Origin: Pterobdella sp. o SKG-2022
Lineage: Eukaryota > Annelida > Clitellata > Hirudinida > Piscicolidae
Length of the DNA stretch: 64,000 nucleotides
Reading direction: 5' to 3'
Assembly (NCBI GenBank): GCA_964035795.1
Contig: OZ038322.1
Location: forward strand, 4,344,427-4,408,426
Shown here: positions 36,470 through 47,600 of the stretch, piece by piece
Numbering within the stretch: position 1 is the stretch's first letter
Layout of the letters: each line of letters opens with the position of its first letter
Translations under genes and position numbers: made by a program
The notes under the pieces: generated by a model
What the model was told of the DNA's origin: nothing
Database searches by the model: none
What the model saw: only the letters and a program-made list of their open reading frames with translations

Positions 36470-38200
36470 GAAATACTTCTCATTCTTTGGTTCTTATCTC
36501 CTTCAACTTCTTAGTTTATTTTCTCTGCGCTGTATGAAATCTAATGAATTTTTGAAACATTGATTATGACGTTTGGAAAATTTTGAAAACAAAAATATTG
36601 TATTACTTTGCTTAAAATATCATTTTTTACAAACTAGAACTCTATGCCTTCAAATTAGTTTATAATGGATTATAACTACGACTGTAGAGGTTTTATGAGC
36701 TTTTTTATGCATTAAAATTAAAAGTAATTTACCAATAGTTTTTTGCCAAAGATGCTCAAGGGAAGTGGTTTAGTGAACTTAGAAACCCAGCAATGGCTGT
36801 ACCCCAATTAAAATGGGCAGAAAAACATCTTATAAAAAAGGAGAAAAAAGTCATTTTTTAAAATTTAATTATTAAAATATAATTATAGTTTTTGGAGTTT
36901 CATTCTTGAAGATATTGATTCATATAAGAGATTAAATAATAAATATGGGTTACTATATAAAAATAAGGTTCTTGCTTGAACAATAAAAAATACCTTATTC
37001 AATTTGATTGAAATAAAAGAATCAATTGAACAGTGACAGTTTTAATCGATGAGAATCTTCTTGAAAGTTATAAATTGAGAGAAATAAGGAAAGCGCTTGG
37101 AAGTAAGATGTCTCATTTAATAATTTCTCCCATAAACATTGAGAATTCAAGATGGCACGAGGACTTATATGCCAACGAACCAATGGGAGACAATGATGTT
37201 TTTTGGTCTGAAGTGGAGCAATGGATTTTGTTTAGACACAACAAAAATCTCTTTGCGAAACCGCCACCACCACTTTCAACAAGACTCAGAAAAGCTATAT
37301 CGAAGAGAATTCCACACAAAAAAAACGTTTACCATGTTGACGACGTTTCAAAAAACAAATCTGTTAAAGAACCTAAGTCCCTCTCGAATAGAGCCAGAAA
37401 AGCGTTCTCTGATATACGACACAGAATTCCTCATTGGAACAAGTGTATCGTGTTAATGACGTTTAAAGGTTCTGCAAAAATCGAATATATTCAAACTTTC
37501 AACAATTTCATTTTTAATTCCAATGGCAGCCAGCTAAAATTTTATTATTGATACTGTCTAGGTTTTATTTAATAAACTAAATTAGCATTCAAGTATAAAA
37601 ACGTTTCACATAAAGCTCAAATACAATTTAATTTATTAGGAATTACGGAAAGGAACTTAAAATGGCAAAGGAAAAAACAAAATGATGAAACAGAATGCTT
37701 GTTTAAACATATTCTAAACTCCTTGTTTGCTGGTGTACAACTTCTTTCAATTTTCATAGTTCTTCGCTAGTTCATCGGCCTATTCAATGTTCAGTTGGTG
37801 TTTCGAAGATCATTTTTGATGGTTGTTAAAAGACTGGTGATGGATTTTCTACGCTCTAATTTCTTTGATTCAAGACATTCAAAGGTAGATTTTGGCTGCA
37901 AAAAAATTTAACGCAGAGTATGGCCCAACCTTTGCCAAAGTCATCTTGCCACCACTTGAGAGGCTGGTTCAACCAGAGCATTTATGGTATCTAATTCTAT
38001 GCGGTTTTTCCAAAAATCCAACGATCGTATCTTTTTATCCAACGTCCACGTGCTACAACGTAAGGCATGATGCTTTGAACAAAAGCTTTGTATATCCTCT
38101 TGATTTTATTTTTTGTGATGCCCGAGTTCCACATTTTGTTCAGCTTGAGCGTTGCCGTTGTTGTTAGCTGCTTTCGCCTTTACCACTCTTGCTTCCTACT
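36470..38200. repeat. Local duplication unit C
   Basis: Third, more diverged copy of unit A/B: upstream sequence, family gene, shared 3' UTR and minus-strand LINE tail in the same order. Confidence 0.65.
36665..37551 (+). pseudogene. RIPHRR-repeat protein, copy C (probably broken)
   Basis: Exon 1 (36665-36689, MDYNYDCR) and exon 2 (from 36725, FAKDAQGKWFSELRNP, KKEKK) align with copy A without gaps inside the conserved block. But exon 2 has an in-frame TAG before that block and lacks one base at its donor. Exon 3 (from about 37031) has REIRKALGSKMSHLIISP and SEVEQ, then the two motifs LRKAISKRIPHKKNVYHVDD and RARKAFSDIRHRIPHWNKC; a one-base loss in the second shifts the C terminus. The long open exon 3 could still be used from another start. 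Its coding-like divergence from copy A (mostly conservative changes) suggests it was functional until recently. Confidence 0.55.
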
Positions 38201-38500
38201 AAGTAGCTTGTCTAGTTTTTTCCATTTTTCTACTCGTTGCTTATACCATTCTTATGTCTCTCATTTTTTGTATTTTCCATCTGTAGATTCCGCTTCTCCA
38301 GTATCTTTCCCACTGTGTTCAGGTCTATTCCTTCCTTATTCATGAAATCAACATCATCAGCCTATGCAATGTCTTGGGTATGAACATTTTTTCTTACTTC
38401 TCTCAATGCTGCTTCTAGGTATGTGGTGAATGGTATTGGACCAAAACCATTTCCAACATTGATGTCAAAGATGGGTTCTTTTTTGGTTGATACTCTCAGA
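37690..38500 (-). mobile_element. LINE 3' half within and beyond unit C
   Basis: Longest of the three co-duplicated LINE tails: on the minus strand GFGPIPFTTYLEAALREVRK and ADDVDFMN (the RT catalytic box, the preceding Tyr codon now a stop) precede the same C-terminal region as in units A and B. Confidence 0.65.
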
Positions 38501-39091
38501 TTGGTGTCATAGAGTTATAAAGATAAAAACGTCTTCTTAAAAGCAGATTTTTACATTTATTGTCTTCAATTTTACTCTAGTACCCGTATCAAAAGCAAAT
38601 AATAAGTCTATTTTTTTAATTTTCAAGGGTTGCGCTTTTCATCGTTTCTGCTTCGAAGTTGTCATAACTGGCTGATCTGTTGTTTTTGAGTACTTTAATA
38701 GCCATTTTGATTTCAACACTAGTTAATGGTTACTTCATAACTGAAATAATTCAAATTAGAAGTGATAAAAAAGAAAATGACTGAACATTTAGCTCTACGT
38801 CGCATGCTCATCACCATTTCCAATACATCTAGATTTGTCTGTAAAGCAACCTAATAAAATTGTTATAATTATAATCATGTGGGATAAAATCTTTAATAGA
38901 ATTATACGGTTAAAAAAATAACAAAAAATAGAATTAATCTATGACGTTTAAAAATTCAACTAAACATTTTATGATTAAAAACTACTTTACCCTCAAAAAA
39001 AGAATAATTGAATTTAAAACCTTCCAATAAAGCTTTGAATATCAAATAATTTCTTCAACTTGGAGCTTCAGCTTTCAAACTTCACTTTTCA
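38501..39091. other. Spacer upstream of copy D
   Basis: No gene seen. The last 60 bp are recognisably related to the sequence before exon 1 of copies A and C. Confidence 0.45.
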
Positions 39092-39970
39092 ATGGATTTC
39101 TATGGCACCACAAGTGATATAGGTAAGCAAATGTTTGAACTTACAAAATATTACATTGTGTAGTTTGTCTTCTGAAGACATCGTATGCGCCTTTTAGTTC
39201 GATAATTTTTCGATTCTTACTTTGAAAGTATTCTAAATAGAGTTATTTTGAAAAAAGATTATAATGTTAAATAAGTTAGACCTAAGCTATAGTAAGTTTT
39301 TATTGTTCTCATTTTCACAAAGGGACCCAACATTGGTTTCCAACGTCGCCATCTCAGCAATATTCGAAGGGAGAGGATGAGTCAGAAGTTGATTCTGATG
39401 AGGAGAGTGAAAACACACGTAGTTATTCTAATTTCGAATTCCATCTATTTGTATTTTGATTTAGAAATTTTATTCAAAGTGTAAAATACAAACGTAAACA
39501 TGCTAAAATATACTTAAAGTTTATTGTGATCCAAATAAATTATTAATAATGTGTTTGAAAAATTTTGCCGAATCGTATTTGCTGTGGTATTGTATTGTAA
39601 AACTAAATTCTCATTCAATAACTCGACCAAAACAGTGAGAATTATAATGGATGAAACCCAGATAGAAAATGCCGAAATGAGAAAAATAAGAAAAATGCTG
39701 GAAGCAGAAGCGGGCCATCCAATCCACACCCTGAAGTTCCCTGAAAACACTCTTTGGGTTGATGATGAAAACGACAAGTCTATAGAAGGGAACCAAACAC
39801 TTTGGTCTGAAATTGAAGAACGTAAAATGCTTAAAAATAAGAACAAAACCCCTAAAAAAGCTCCTGTTTTGCTTCCAAAACCAAAAAAAGTGCCAAGCAG
39901 AGTACAAAAGGCTTTATTGGACATACGAAACAAGATTTCTCCTAACAGAAAAAAGTACCGTCTCGATTAA
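39092..39970 (+). CDS. RIPHRR-family protein, copy D (diverged, intact)
   Basis: Exons 39092-39122, 39323-39418 and 39636-39970 join in phases 1 and 1 to 153 residues. The N terminus is MDFYGTTSDIGTQHWFPTSP, then an acidic stretch (KGEDESEVDSDEESENT), then MRKIRKMLEAEAGHPIH, LWSEIEERKML, and a basic C terminus with a single motif, SRVQKALLDIRNKISPNRKK, ending YRLD. Exon number, phases and the RKIRK, WSE and terminal motifs match copy A, but the RIPHRR motif is not doubled and there is no LINE tail. It may be the parent copy. No signal peptide or membrane segment; function unknown. Confidence 0.65.
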
Positions 39971-40767
39971 GTTTAACTGTTCTGAGAAACCGAATATACT
40001 CAGCATTTTAGCAGAATTTTCATTATATTTTTGCACATAACTTCTTTCCCTTTTATAAAAAAAGTTGAAAAATTGTTTGGTTCTCCATTGAAGAATTAGA
40101 TTTTCGATTTTGGTTAAAAATAGATTTTATTACACAATCTATAATTACTACTGCAAACAATCAACCAAATTTTACTTGAAATTCTAATAAGAAATTTTTG
40201 AAAAATTCAAAAAGCTTCAACAACTACAACCTTATGTACAACTAACGTTAGAATCAACCTCAAAGTAGCACATCTAAATTGAATTTCATTCTCAATTTTT
40301 ACGATAAAAGCTTACTTATCAAAATTTTTAGTTTTTTTAAAATGAAAAAAATTCGTTTTGGAGTTCAAAATCAAAAATTATTAAAGAAAACACATGATAT
40401 TTTTATAAAATATTAAATATGATTTTTTACTCTAATATAATTTTTTTTTAAAAACACTTATCAACTTAAGCTTTAACTTTATAAATCGTCAAAACTTTTT
40501 TTTGCAATCATTTTTTGATGAAATGGTTTCAAATACTTCAAAAAGCTTTATATAATTTTCTGCCGTGTCTCCATAAACCCACAAATTCTGGTGAAAAAAA
40601 AGCTCCGTAATGTGAACGAGGTTTATTACGACTAACTAAATATATATAACATTTAAAACTCAAAACAGAGTGTAGTTTTTTCAATCTAGTGAATTTTAAT
40701 CAATCTAAAACCATCCTTATCACTAGTTATTCTATGCTTAACAATGTTAAACATTCAGACAAGGTCT
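39971..40767. other. Spacer between copy D and peptide precursor 2
   Basis: AT-rich; no feature recognised. Confidence 0.45.
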
Positions 40768-41637
40768 CTATCCATTAAGTCCTGGGGCTGGTATCAATGG
40801 TTCGGAGGCATCAGCTTTCTCATATCGGTCTAAGAGGTTAAACAAGATCTTGTTGGCTTCTCTAGCGCTGTCGTATACTCGTTTCATACTCTTCTTGACA
40901 ACACTATGGTAAATATGAATGGATATTAGTTAAATTATATCTGAATCATAAAAACACGATAATTTTTGAATTTTCTATAGGGAAAAAGTTTTTTGATATA
41001 TTTTCTATATCATCATCAAATAACTAATTAAATAATAGATGAAAGATTCTAATAAGTAATAAAAATAGCCCGCAAAATGGCACTTAAACACAGCTCTAAA
41101 ATTTTCTTGTCTTTACCCAATCCCTAAAAGTTATCGAAAAAATTTGTCCTCATTGTTAAAATATTTTTTCTTATTTTTTAGACTTTGTTTTTCAGCATAT
41201 AAAAACACAGAATTTTCTGAGTTGCACATTATAAAAACAATGGCTAATAAAATTTATAAGCAAATATATTTCAAAACTCGACCTCGCAAGTGAATGGTTA
41301 ACAAAATATTTATTGTAGATAAGTTTAGCACAAAAATCGTTAATCATTAGACATATGTTTTTTGGTTTTTGTGATCTTGTATTAATTAAACATTAACTCA
41401 CGTTTTAGGAGCAATACTATCTATGATATACTCATATAAAACATCCCTTTTCTTTCCTAGTTGTTCTGGTAAGGTTTCGTGAGGTGGTATTAACCAATGT
41501 GTAATTAATGCATTAAGGGTGTTACTTTGTATGTTTTTCTCTACATCTGCAAAAGTAAATTCGGGAGAAGAGAGTTCATCAGTTTGAGTGGCAGCCACAA
41601 AAACCACCATACTCACAAGTAGAATGTAGTGTTTCAT
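40768..41637 (-). CDS. Secreted peptide precursor 2 (candidate amidated neuropeptide)
   Basis: Minus-strand exons 41637-41402 and 40903-40768 join in phase 2 to 123 residues. The signal peptide is MKHYILLVSMVVFVAATQ. A propeptide (TFADVEKNIQSNTLNALITH, GKKRDVLYEYI) follows. The last exon starts VVKKSMKR, a basic cleavage site, and then VYDSAREANKILFNLLDRY, EKADASEPLIPAPGLNG, stop. Predicted mature peptide about 36 residues with terminal amide from the last Gly. The last exon is the clear paralog of the one at 17583-17719: both 44 residues, with R-V-aromatic after the basic site, KADA, P-x-IPA and GLNG. A further dibasic-type site (GKKR) in the propeptide could release a second fragment. Confidence 0.62.
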
Positions 41638-43846
41638 TAGAAACAGTAAAGATTTTGTGTCTGAAGGTTTTATATTGAAAACTAAAAATGGTGGAATCAA
41701 ATTCAAACAAAATTTTGGTCCAAAAACCAAGAATTGATGAAACAATGAGGTTTAGAGCGATTTTTTCGTTGAAACATCCTAATTTAGGTGCGGTATATCA
41801 ATCTAATGGGATACCATACCTTTTGAATGTTTTCACTGATACCAAATAAAAAAGTCGAAGATTGAATTTTGAAAGTAAAAAACACTGTGAAATTAAAAAT
41901 ACTTAGTGTAAAAATTCAAGTATATAATTGTCTTTATTTTTCAGGTTAGGTAACAGACATCAAGTTACCCAACATTAGAAAGTTTTTTATTAAGGATAAC
42001 ATTAAAATTACGTAAAAAATTGAAAATTTCACTTTGTTAACAAATGGTTTGTACTCTTAATAAGAAAAAATATATGTTGCTCAATAATTTTGTATTAACT
42101 ATAAGACTGAATCAATAATAAAATGTTACCTTTTTGTAGTCTGCAAGTAGTTAAGTCTAGAGAATAAAAAAAATGTATTAAAAATGGTAGCAAATTTTGG
42201 AATATCAAAACTAATAGCCTTCGAATTAATTAAAATAACAAACACGAAAAGATATCAACCTACAAAACCCCTTGCAAATTTTTTTAAACTTGAGTCAAAA
42301 CCTTTATATACAGCCTTCATTGCCATCAATTTTCCACCAACAAATATTGTCTATAACTACTTCAAAGGAAGTTTATTTGCTTTGCAACCACTCATTCATC
42401 ACATTGGCAAGTCTTTTCACATTCAAAATTCAAAGCATCGAAATGTTTGTCAAAAAAATCTTCTATATTTTTTTATTTAACGTATAAGATTATGCTAAAG
42501 CATGTCGACTGTTAGATGCCTTGAAATACTAATAATTCAGTCTATGCAAGATATATACCAATATTTATATTTATTTCCCTAGTTTAAGAATTTTTCTGAT
42601 ATTGATTCACTTTTCAAGATTGTGGCCAAGATAGTTTTGAAGTTAATGTCACTTCAATCTTACTCGTGGCTTTAATTTCAATAAAATTAGTTAATGAGCA
42701 TTCATGAAGCATAAGCGCTTGTGAAGATCATGTGGATGCCTCAAGATGGTAAATAATAACTAAATTAACTATTCTCAAATCAGAAAAATCCACTAATTAC
42801 TTCTGGCACACATGGAAAAAAGATAAGAGCACCAGGAATTAGCTGATTACTACTATACTATATTCCACCAGCTGGATGCAAAAACATTTTTTTGAAAATT
42901 TACAATCTAGTCAAAGCTACTAAATTATCATCAAAATCAAATTGATTTGAAACTTAAACTATTATTATAGCTGTCCAAAGCAACTAAAAACTTTAAAACA
43001 AAAGCTAAGTTTTAAAAATTTTAAATCAGTTATTTGAATAACTTGTGAAACGGTCAGTGGAAAATCTTAAACAGGTTTAGTCTAACTTTAGCAAAAAGTT
43101 TACACCAATTTCGAACCCTCAAATGCAGCGAGTAATGACATCCTTCAGCAACATAAAATATAAAACAGTGAAGGATAATGAACTTGCATGAATGTGAAGT
43201 CTATCTTGCCATTTTAACCTTATCACTGCTCTCGTCTATGGAGACACTTCCAAGTGTCAAGTGATTACTTATAGTAAACTTAAGCTTAAAGCATTTGAAA
43301 AAAAAATTTTTCAACTACTACTATCCTATCCGTGGTGTTTAAATGGGTTTGAAATCTTTGATAAAATTAAAAAAATATCAATTTAAAACTAAACCGTATA
43401 TTCAGGAAACTATTAAAAGAATAATCTTGGTTCTATTTCAGTCGATTCCACGAAATATACAAAACTCCCAAAGCACATGGTTAAGTACAAATCGATATTT
43501 TCTGATTTGAAATCCTTCAGTAGTGAATTTTTGAAAAATTAATTCCGAAATTTTATTCGAAACATGGTGCGAAATTTTTCGAGGAATAAACTTTCATAGT
43601 GAACACCAATAAATAAACCTAACTATCTTGAACTTGAAACTATAGAAATATTTAGTTTATTGAAAAAAAATTTCAGCAATAACTTTTGGTTTAAACTGAT
43701 GGATTTATGGTTGTTTAACCTGACATAGAATGTCTTTTGAAACAAAGACGGTTTTAAATAACTGAATATGAAAAAAACACATTTTTAACGGTTTTAACTA
43801 TATTAAATGCAAAACTAAGTTAAATAAAAATAAATCAAAAGCTTGA
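41638..43846. other. Intergenic with one old repeat
   Basis: The segment 43085-43290 is a decayed third copy of the repeat at 24080-24305. A 98-codon plus frame at 42184 has no motif support. A weak candidate exon, 43441-43481, could precede the open frame at 43847. Confidence 0.45.
43085..43290 (-). repeat. Shared repeat segment, copy 3
   Basis: Matches 24080-24305 and 34085-34300 (for example GAGTAATGACATCC and CACTTCCAAGTGTCAAGTGA), but stands alone without the RIPHRR gene or LINE tail. Confidence 0.55.
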
Positions 43847-44233
43847 ATTACCGAAAAAGAGAATGAAACGGGCAAGCATATTGTTTATGATCAGAGAACC
43901 GTTCGCACAAAAGAACAAAATTTGCTGAGTCGTTTTTTGAGCACTATCATAGTATACCACCAAAAGAGCGATCCAAAAAGCATTATTAACAGGGAAGGAG
44001 TTTGGGGATATAAGAAGAAACAATCAGTACCCACTAGATTTCCCTTTTTTAAGCGTCAAGCCACAATTGCTTTCATTATGTTTGTCTATTTCGCCTCTTA
44101 TTTATTGAGATTATTTTTTTCAAAATTATTTTTCGATTTTAGAAAAAGAAAAAAAATATACAGAAAAAGGTTTCTTTCTAAACAAAATAAAAGATTTCCA
44201 AGGTATCGACTCGGCTATGATATTCGCCATTAA
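43847..44233 (+). other. Open frame of 128 codons, possible terminal exon, unknown
   Basis: Open from just after a stop to TAA, with no ATG before the middle, so it would need an upstream exon. It encodes GKHIVYDQRTVRTKEQNLLS, SIINREGVWGYKKKQSVPTR, one hydrophobic stretch (ATIAFIMFVYFASYLL) and a very basic tail ending RFPRYRLGYDIRH. Codon content looks less random than its surroundings. Could be the last exon of a small membrane protein or chance. Confidence 0.3.
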
Positions 44234-44668
44234 AATCAGTAAAAAACAATTCTTGAAAATGAAATAGTTTTTTAAAATGTCGTTGTCTTTTTCTTAATTT
44301 AAAAACACAAATTCTCGATAAGCTCGGAGTTAAATTTCATTTAACTTGAACCTATGATGAAATTCGTGAAATTGTCAACTTTATGAAACACAAATTTTTT
44401 TGAAATTGAAAAAAAACTTTTCACTGAAAGATTTTGAAAGCAAATATTTGTTTAATACATCAAATTCTAATCATAGAAAATTCATTTGCATGGACGTCCA
44501 TTTTGTTACTATTTAAAGAAACTGCAGGAATGCTAAAAGCGAACATAAATTATGATAAAAACGCATATAAAAACAATCAGTTACGGTGCATTGATCGAAA
44601 TTTAAAAGCGAATTTGATAGAGATCTTATTTAATTTCATTTTTTAGGATAAAGTTAACAGCTATTTAA

Positions 44669-47600
44669 ATGATTTGGAAAGTTTTACTCTTGTTATTTTT
44701 GGGCACATTGTATCTAGTGAAGGTAATTTATAACTTAGTTGGGTAAATTATCTTTAAAATGAATCATGATTCAAAAACACTAGGGGGATAATGAATTCGA
44801 GCCAAAGGTTGCTTTCATGTGTGATAGGCCTGTAAAGTACATGCAGAAAGATGGCTGGAAGACTGACAACACTGCATCCTGCATTAAGGACCCTGTTTCT
44901 ATTTTTGTCTATTGCCAAAAAGTAAACTTTTTTCATTTTTAAGTTAGTTATTTCCAACTATTTTATATCTACAAGATCAATTAGTTTTTATAATCTTTTA
45001 TACTGGTTTTTCAGTAAAATCGAAATGAATTAAGAATTTAAATATTTAAATATTAAAAATTAATTTACTTCATTTAGTAATTGTTTTGAAAAAGTGAAAT
45101 ATATTCTTTTTTGTTTGAATAAACTGATCTATCTTTAGTTTGAAATTTTATTAGGTATAGGGTATGTATTCGAAAAATCAATAGAAAGATTCAGGTGAAA
45201 TCTTTCTGGAATAGGTTTTTAAAGTCTGTACTCTCTGCTTTAAAATAATAAAACACATTTAAAAAATTCTGAAAAAAATACTTTTATAATTATTGTTTTT
45301 AAAATTGGGGTTGAACTTCAGAGGAAATCAGATCAAAGACTTTGAATACATGAATGATTAAATTGACTTTCATTTCATATCGAAATATTTATAGCTTTTA
45401 TTATCACATGCACATTTGTTGTGCTTATATCATCATAGCAAACAAAAAGACATTTTGTGTGGGCTAATGATATGTGCCCATGTATCCATGACACCAGACT
45501 ATTGGTGCAGCGTTTCAAATGGGTGGATATGTCTACTTTGAAATAGGAAATTTAAGCACATCTTTGCAATGAAGTCTTTTAAAAATTAATTTTCTAAAAT
45601 TTATATCGCTACTTCATAAATAAGATATATTTTAACATTTATAGTAATTAAAAAACTACAAATCAATAACTTTCGTTTCGGATATACAAACCTAATACAG
45701 CCTACCTAACCTTTGAGCTGATGTCTGTTAAACAGCGTTGAATCAAAGAACTGATAAAAATGGAATTTCTGAACGTTTCTAAACATTGAGAAACTACGGG
45801 GTTTAATAATATTTAAATACTGTCTAATGCCGAACTAAAAGTCTGTAACTGCCGCTTAATTTCGCTCCAACCGCTGCCATATATGCTTTTAATGTTGATT
45901 TAGTAGTATCAGCTACACGCCCATAAAATCATAACGTTCTACTATTTTTCTCAAGTATTTTCACTGAAAAAAAATCATTATAATTAGGTTGCGATCGTTA
46001 AATTGAAAGCTGGGTTCAAATAAATATATAAGTAGTTTTTGTTTTCAGTTATGTTTATGTTAAGGGTAATTTGTTTTCATTTCAACACAGGCTCTGAAAT
46101 CGCAATGATTTTCATTTATTTTTTTTTATTTCATTGATCAATTTGGAAAATATTTAAAGCAAAAGAATAAAACGTTGATAGTAACTAGAATTTACACAAG
46201 CATAAAGTATAATGTAGCTCATCTAACATTCTAAAATGATTGAAGATGTCAGTATGGGAATTGATTATAGATTTATAATGCTATCAACAAAGATAGCAAT
46301 AATAAAGATGAATAGTTTGGCTTAGACACTTGACGTCACTATAAATATTTGCCTCTATCACATTACTATATAACAGCGCGTAAAGAACCCGCAACGTGAC
46401 TAATAATAATGAAAATTTCACGGACGCCGAAATGTGCGGGAATTTAAAAGCTCAATAAATTTAATTAAAGCAGAATCGATTAAAGTATTTATAATGTGTG
46501 CATGCACGGGAAACGCACATCTCAACGTTTCAGAGGCTGATTCATCTTCTTGGTTAGTTTTTGCTCAGGAACATCACCTTGATATGAATTGTTGAGTAAG
46601 TGGTAAAATTATTTGAAAAGCGTGTCGAGTGGTTTTGCGGAATAAGTAAAATTTAACGACACGATTATGAATGGTGTCGATTTCAGACAATTTATACAAT
46701 GTGTGTTTTTAAATCTGATGTATTAGGTGATTTAAAATTTTGATCAGGTTTCGATATTATGCAGTGCGATTTTTATGAATATTTTACACGTAGTTTAGAA
46801 ATTAATCTAAATATTTTGATTGTAACAAGTAATGTTTCCAACTTTTTTAGAGGCGTTTTAAAATCCTCAGAAACAAATTGCTCTATAAAATGACATATTT
46901 TCAGTTGCATATTGAGTTGCAGAGCGCGCGTGGCCTGAAAGCACAATGACTTATCTAATATGTATATAAATGACTATATTTGCTAAAATTAATAGCATTA
47001 TTGTGCAAATGAGTTAATTAATATTCTCGGGTGCCTTTTTTAATTGAATAGAAATTTTAAATAAAAAGCCAATTTTGCGTTATAGAGAATGTATATTTAA
47101 CTTCAAAGCATCTGATGTGCCGAAGACTGCTCCAACATGAGATTGGAATTCCGATGAAAAAGTTCCGCAAAAACTTTGAACAAAATCACGCTTTGAAAAT
47201 GAGAAATTTTCACTAGACTAATTTTGAAAAATTTTCCAAATTTTAGCCATATAAATTCTCTATTAAGAATTAAACAAAACAAAATGCATTAAACTTTCAA
47301 AGGGCAACTTGTACTTCACTACATCACGCTGGCATCAAATAAGGAAAACAAAGAAAGGCTGAGTGAAATTAAAATTTTTACAGAAGTTTACTTGGGATAA
47401 ATTAGATTCTAGCAACTTTTTAAAAGATAAAAGAATCAATAAAACAAAATTAAGAACCAAACCAGCAACAAAAAGACCGTTAGCAGGCAGTAATCTTATC
47501 TGACATTGTACATCTCATAAATCCTATGCTAAACTTTGCTTCATATCACGTTTTTGCATTGAGATATATTTTTAAAAAGCGCCTTTTTTTCATTCCATAA

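Noticed and set aside
42184..42487. 98- and 71-codon overlapping frames
   Set aside because: No motif, no splice context, and composition as expected for AT-rich spacer.
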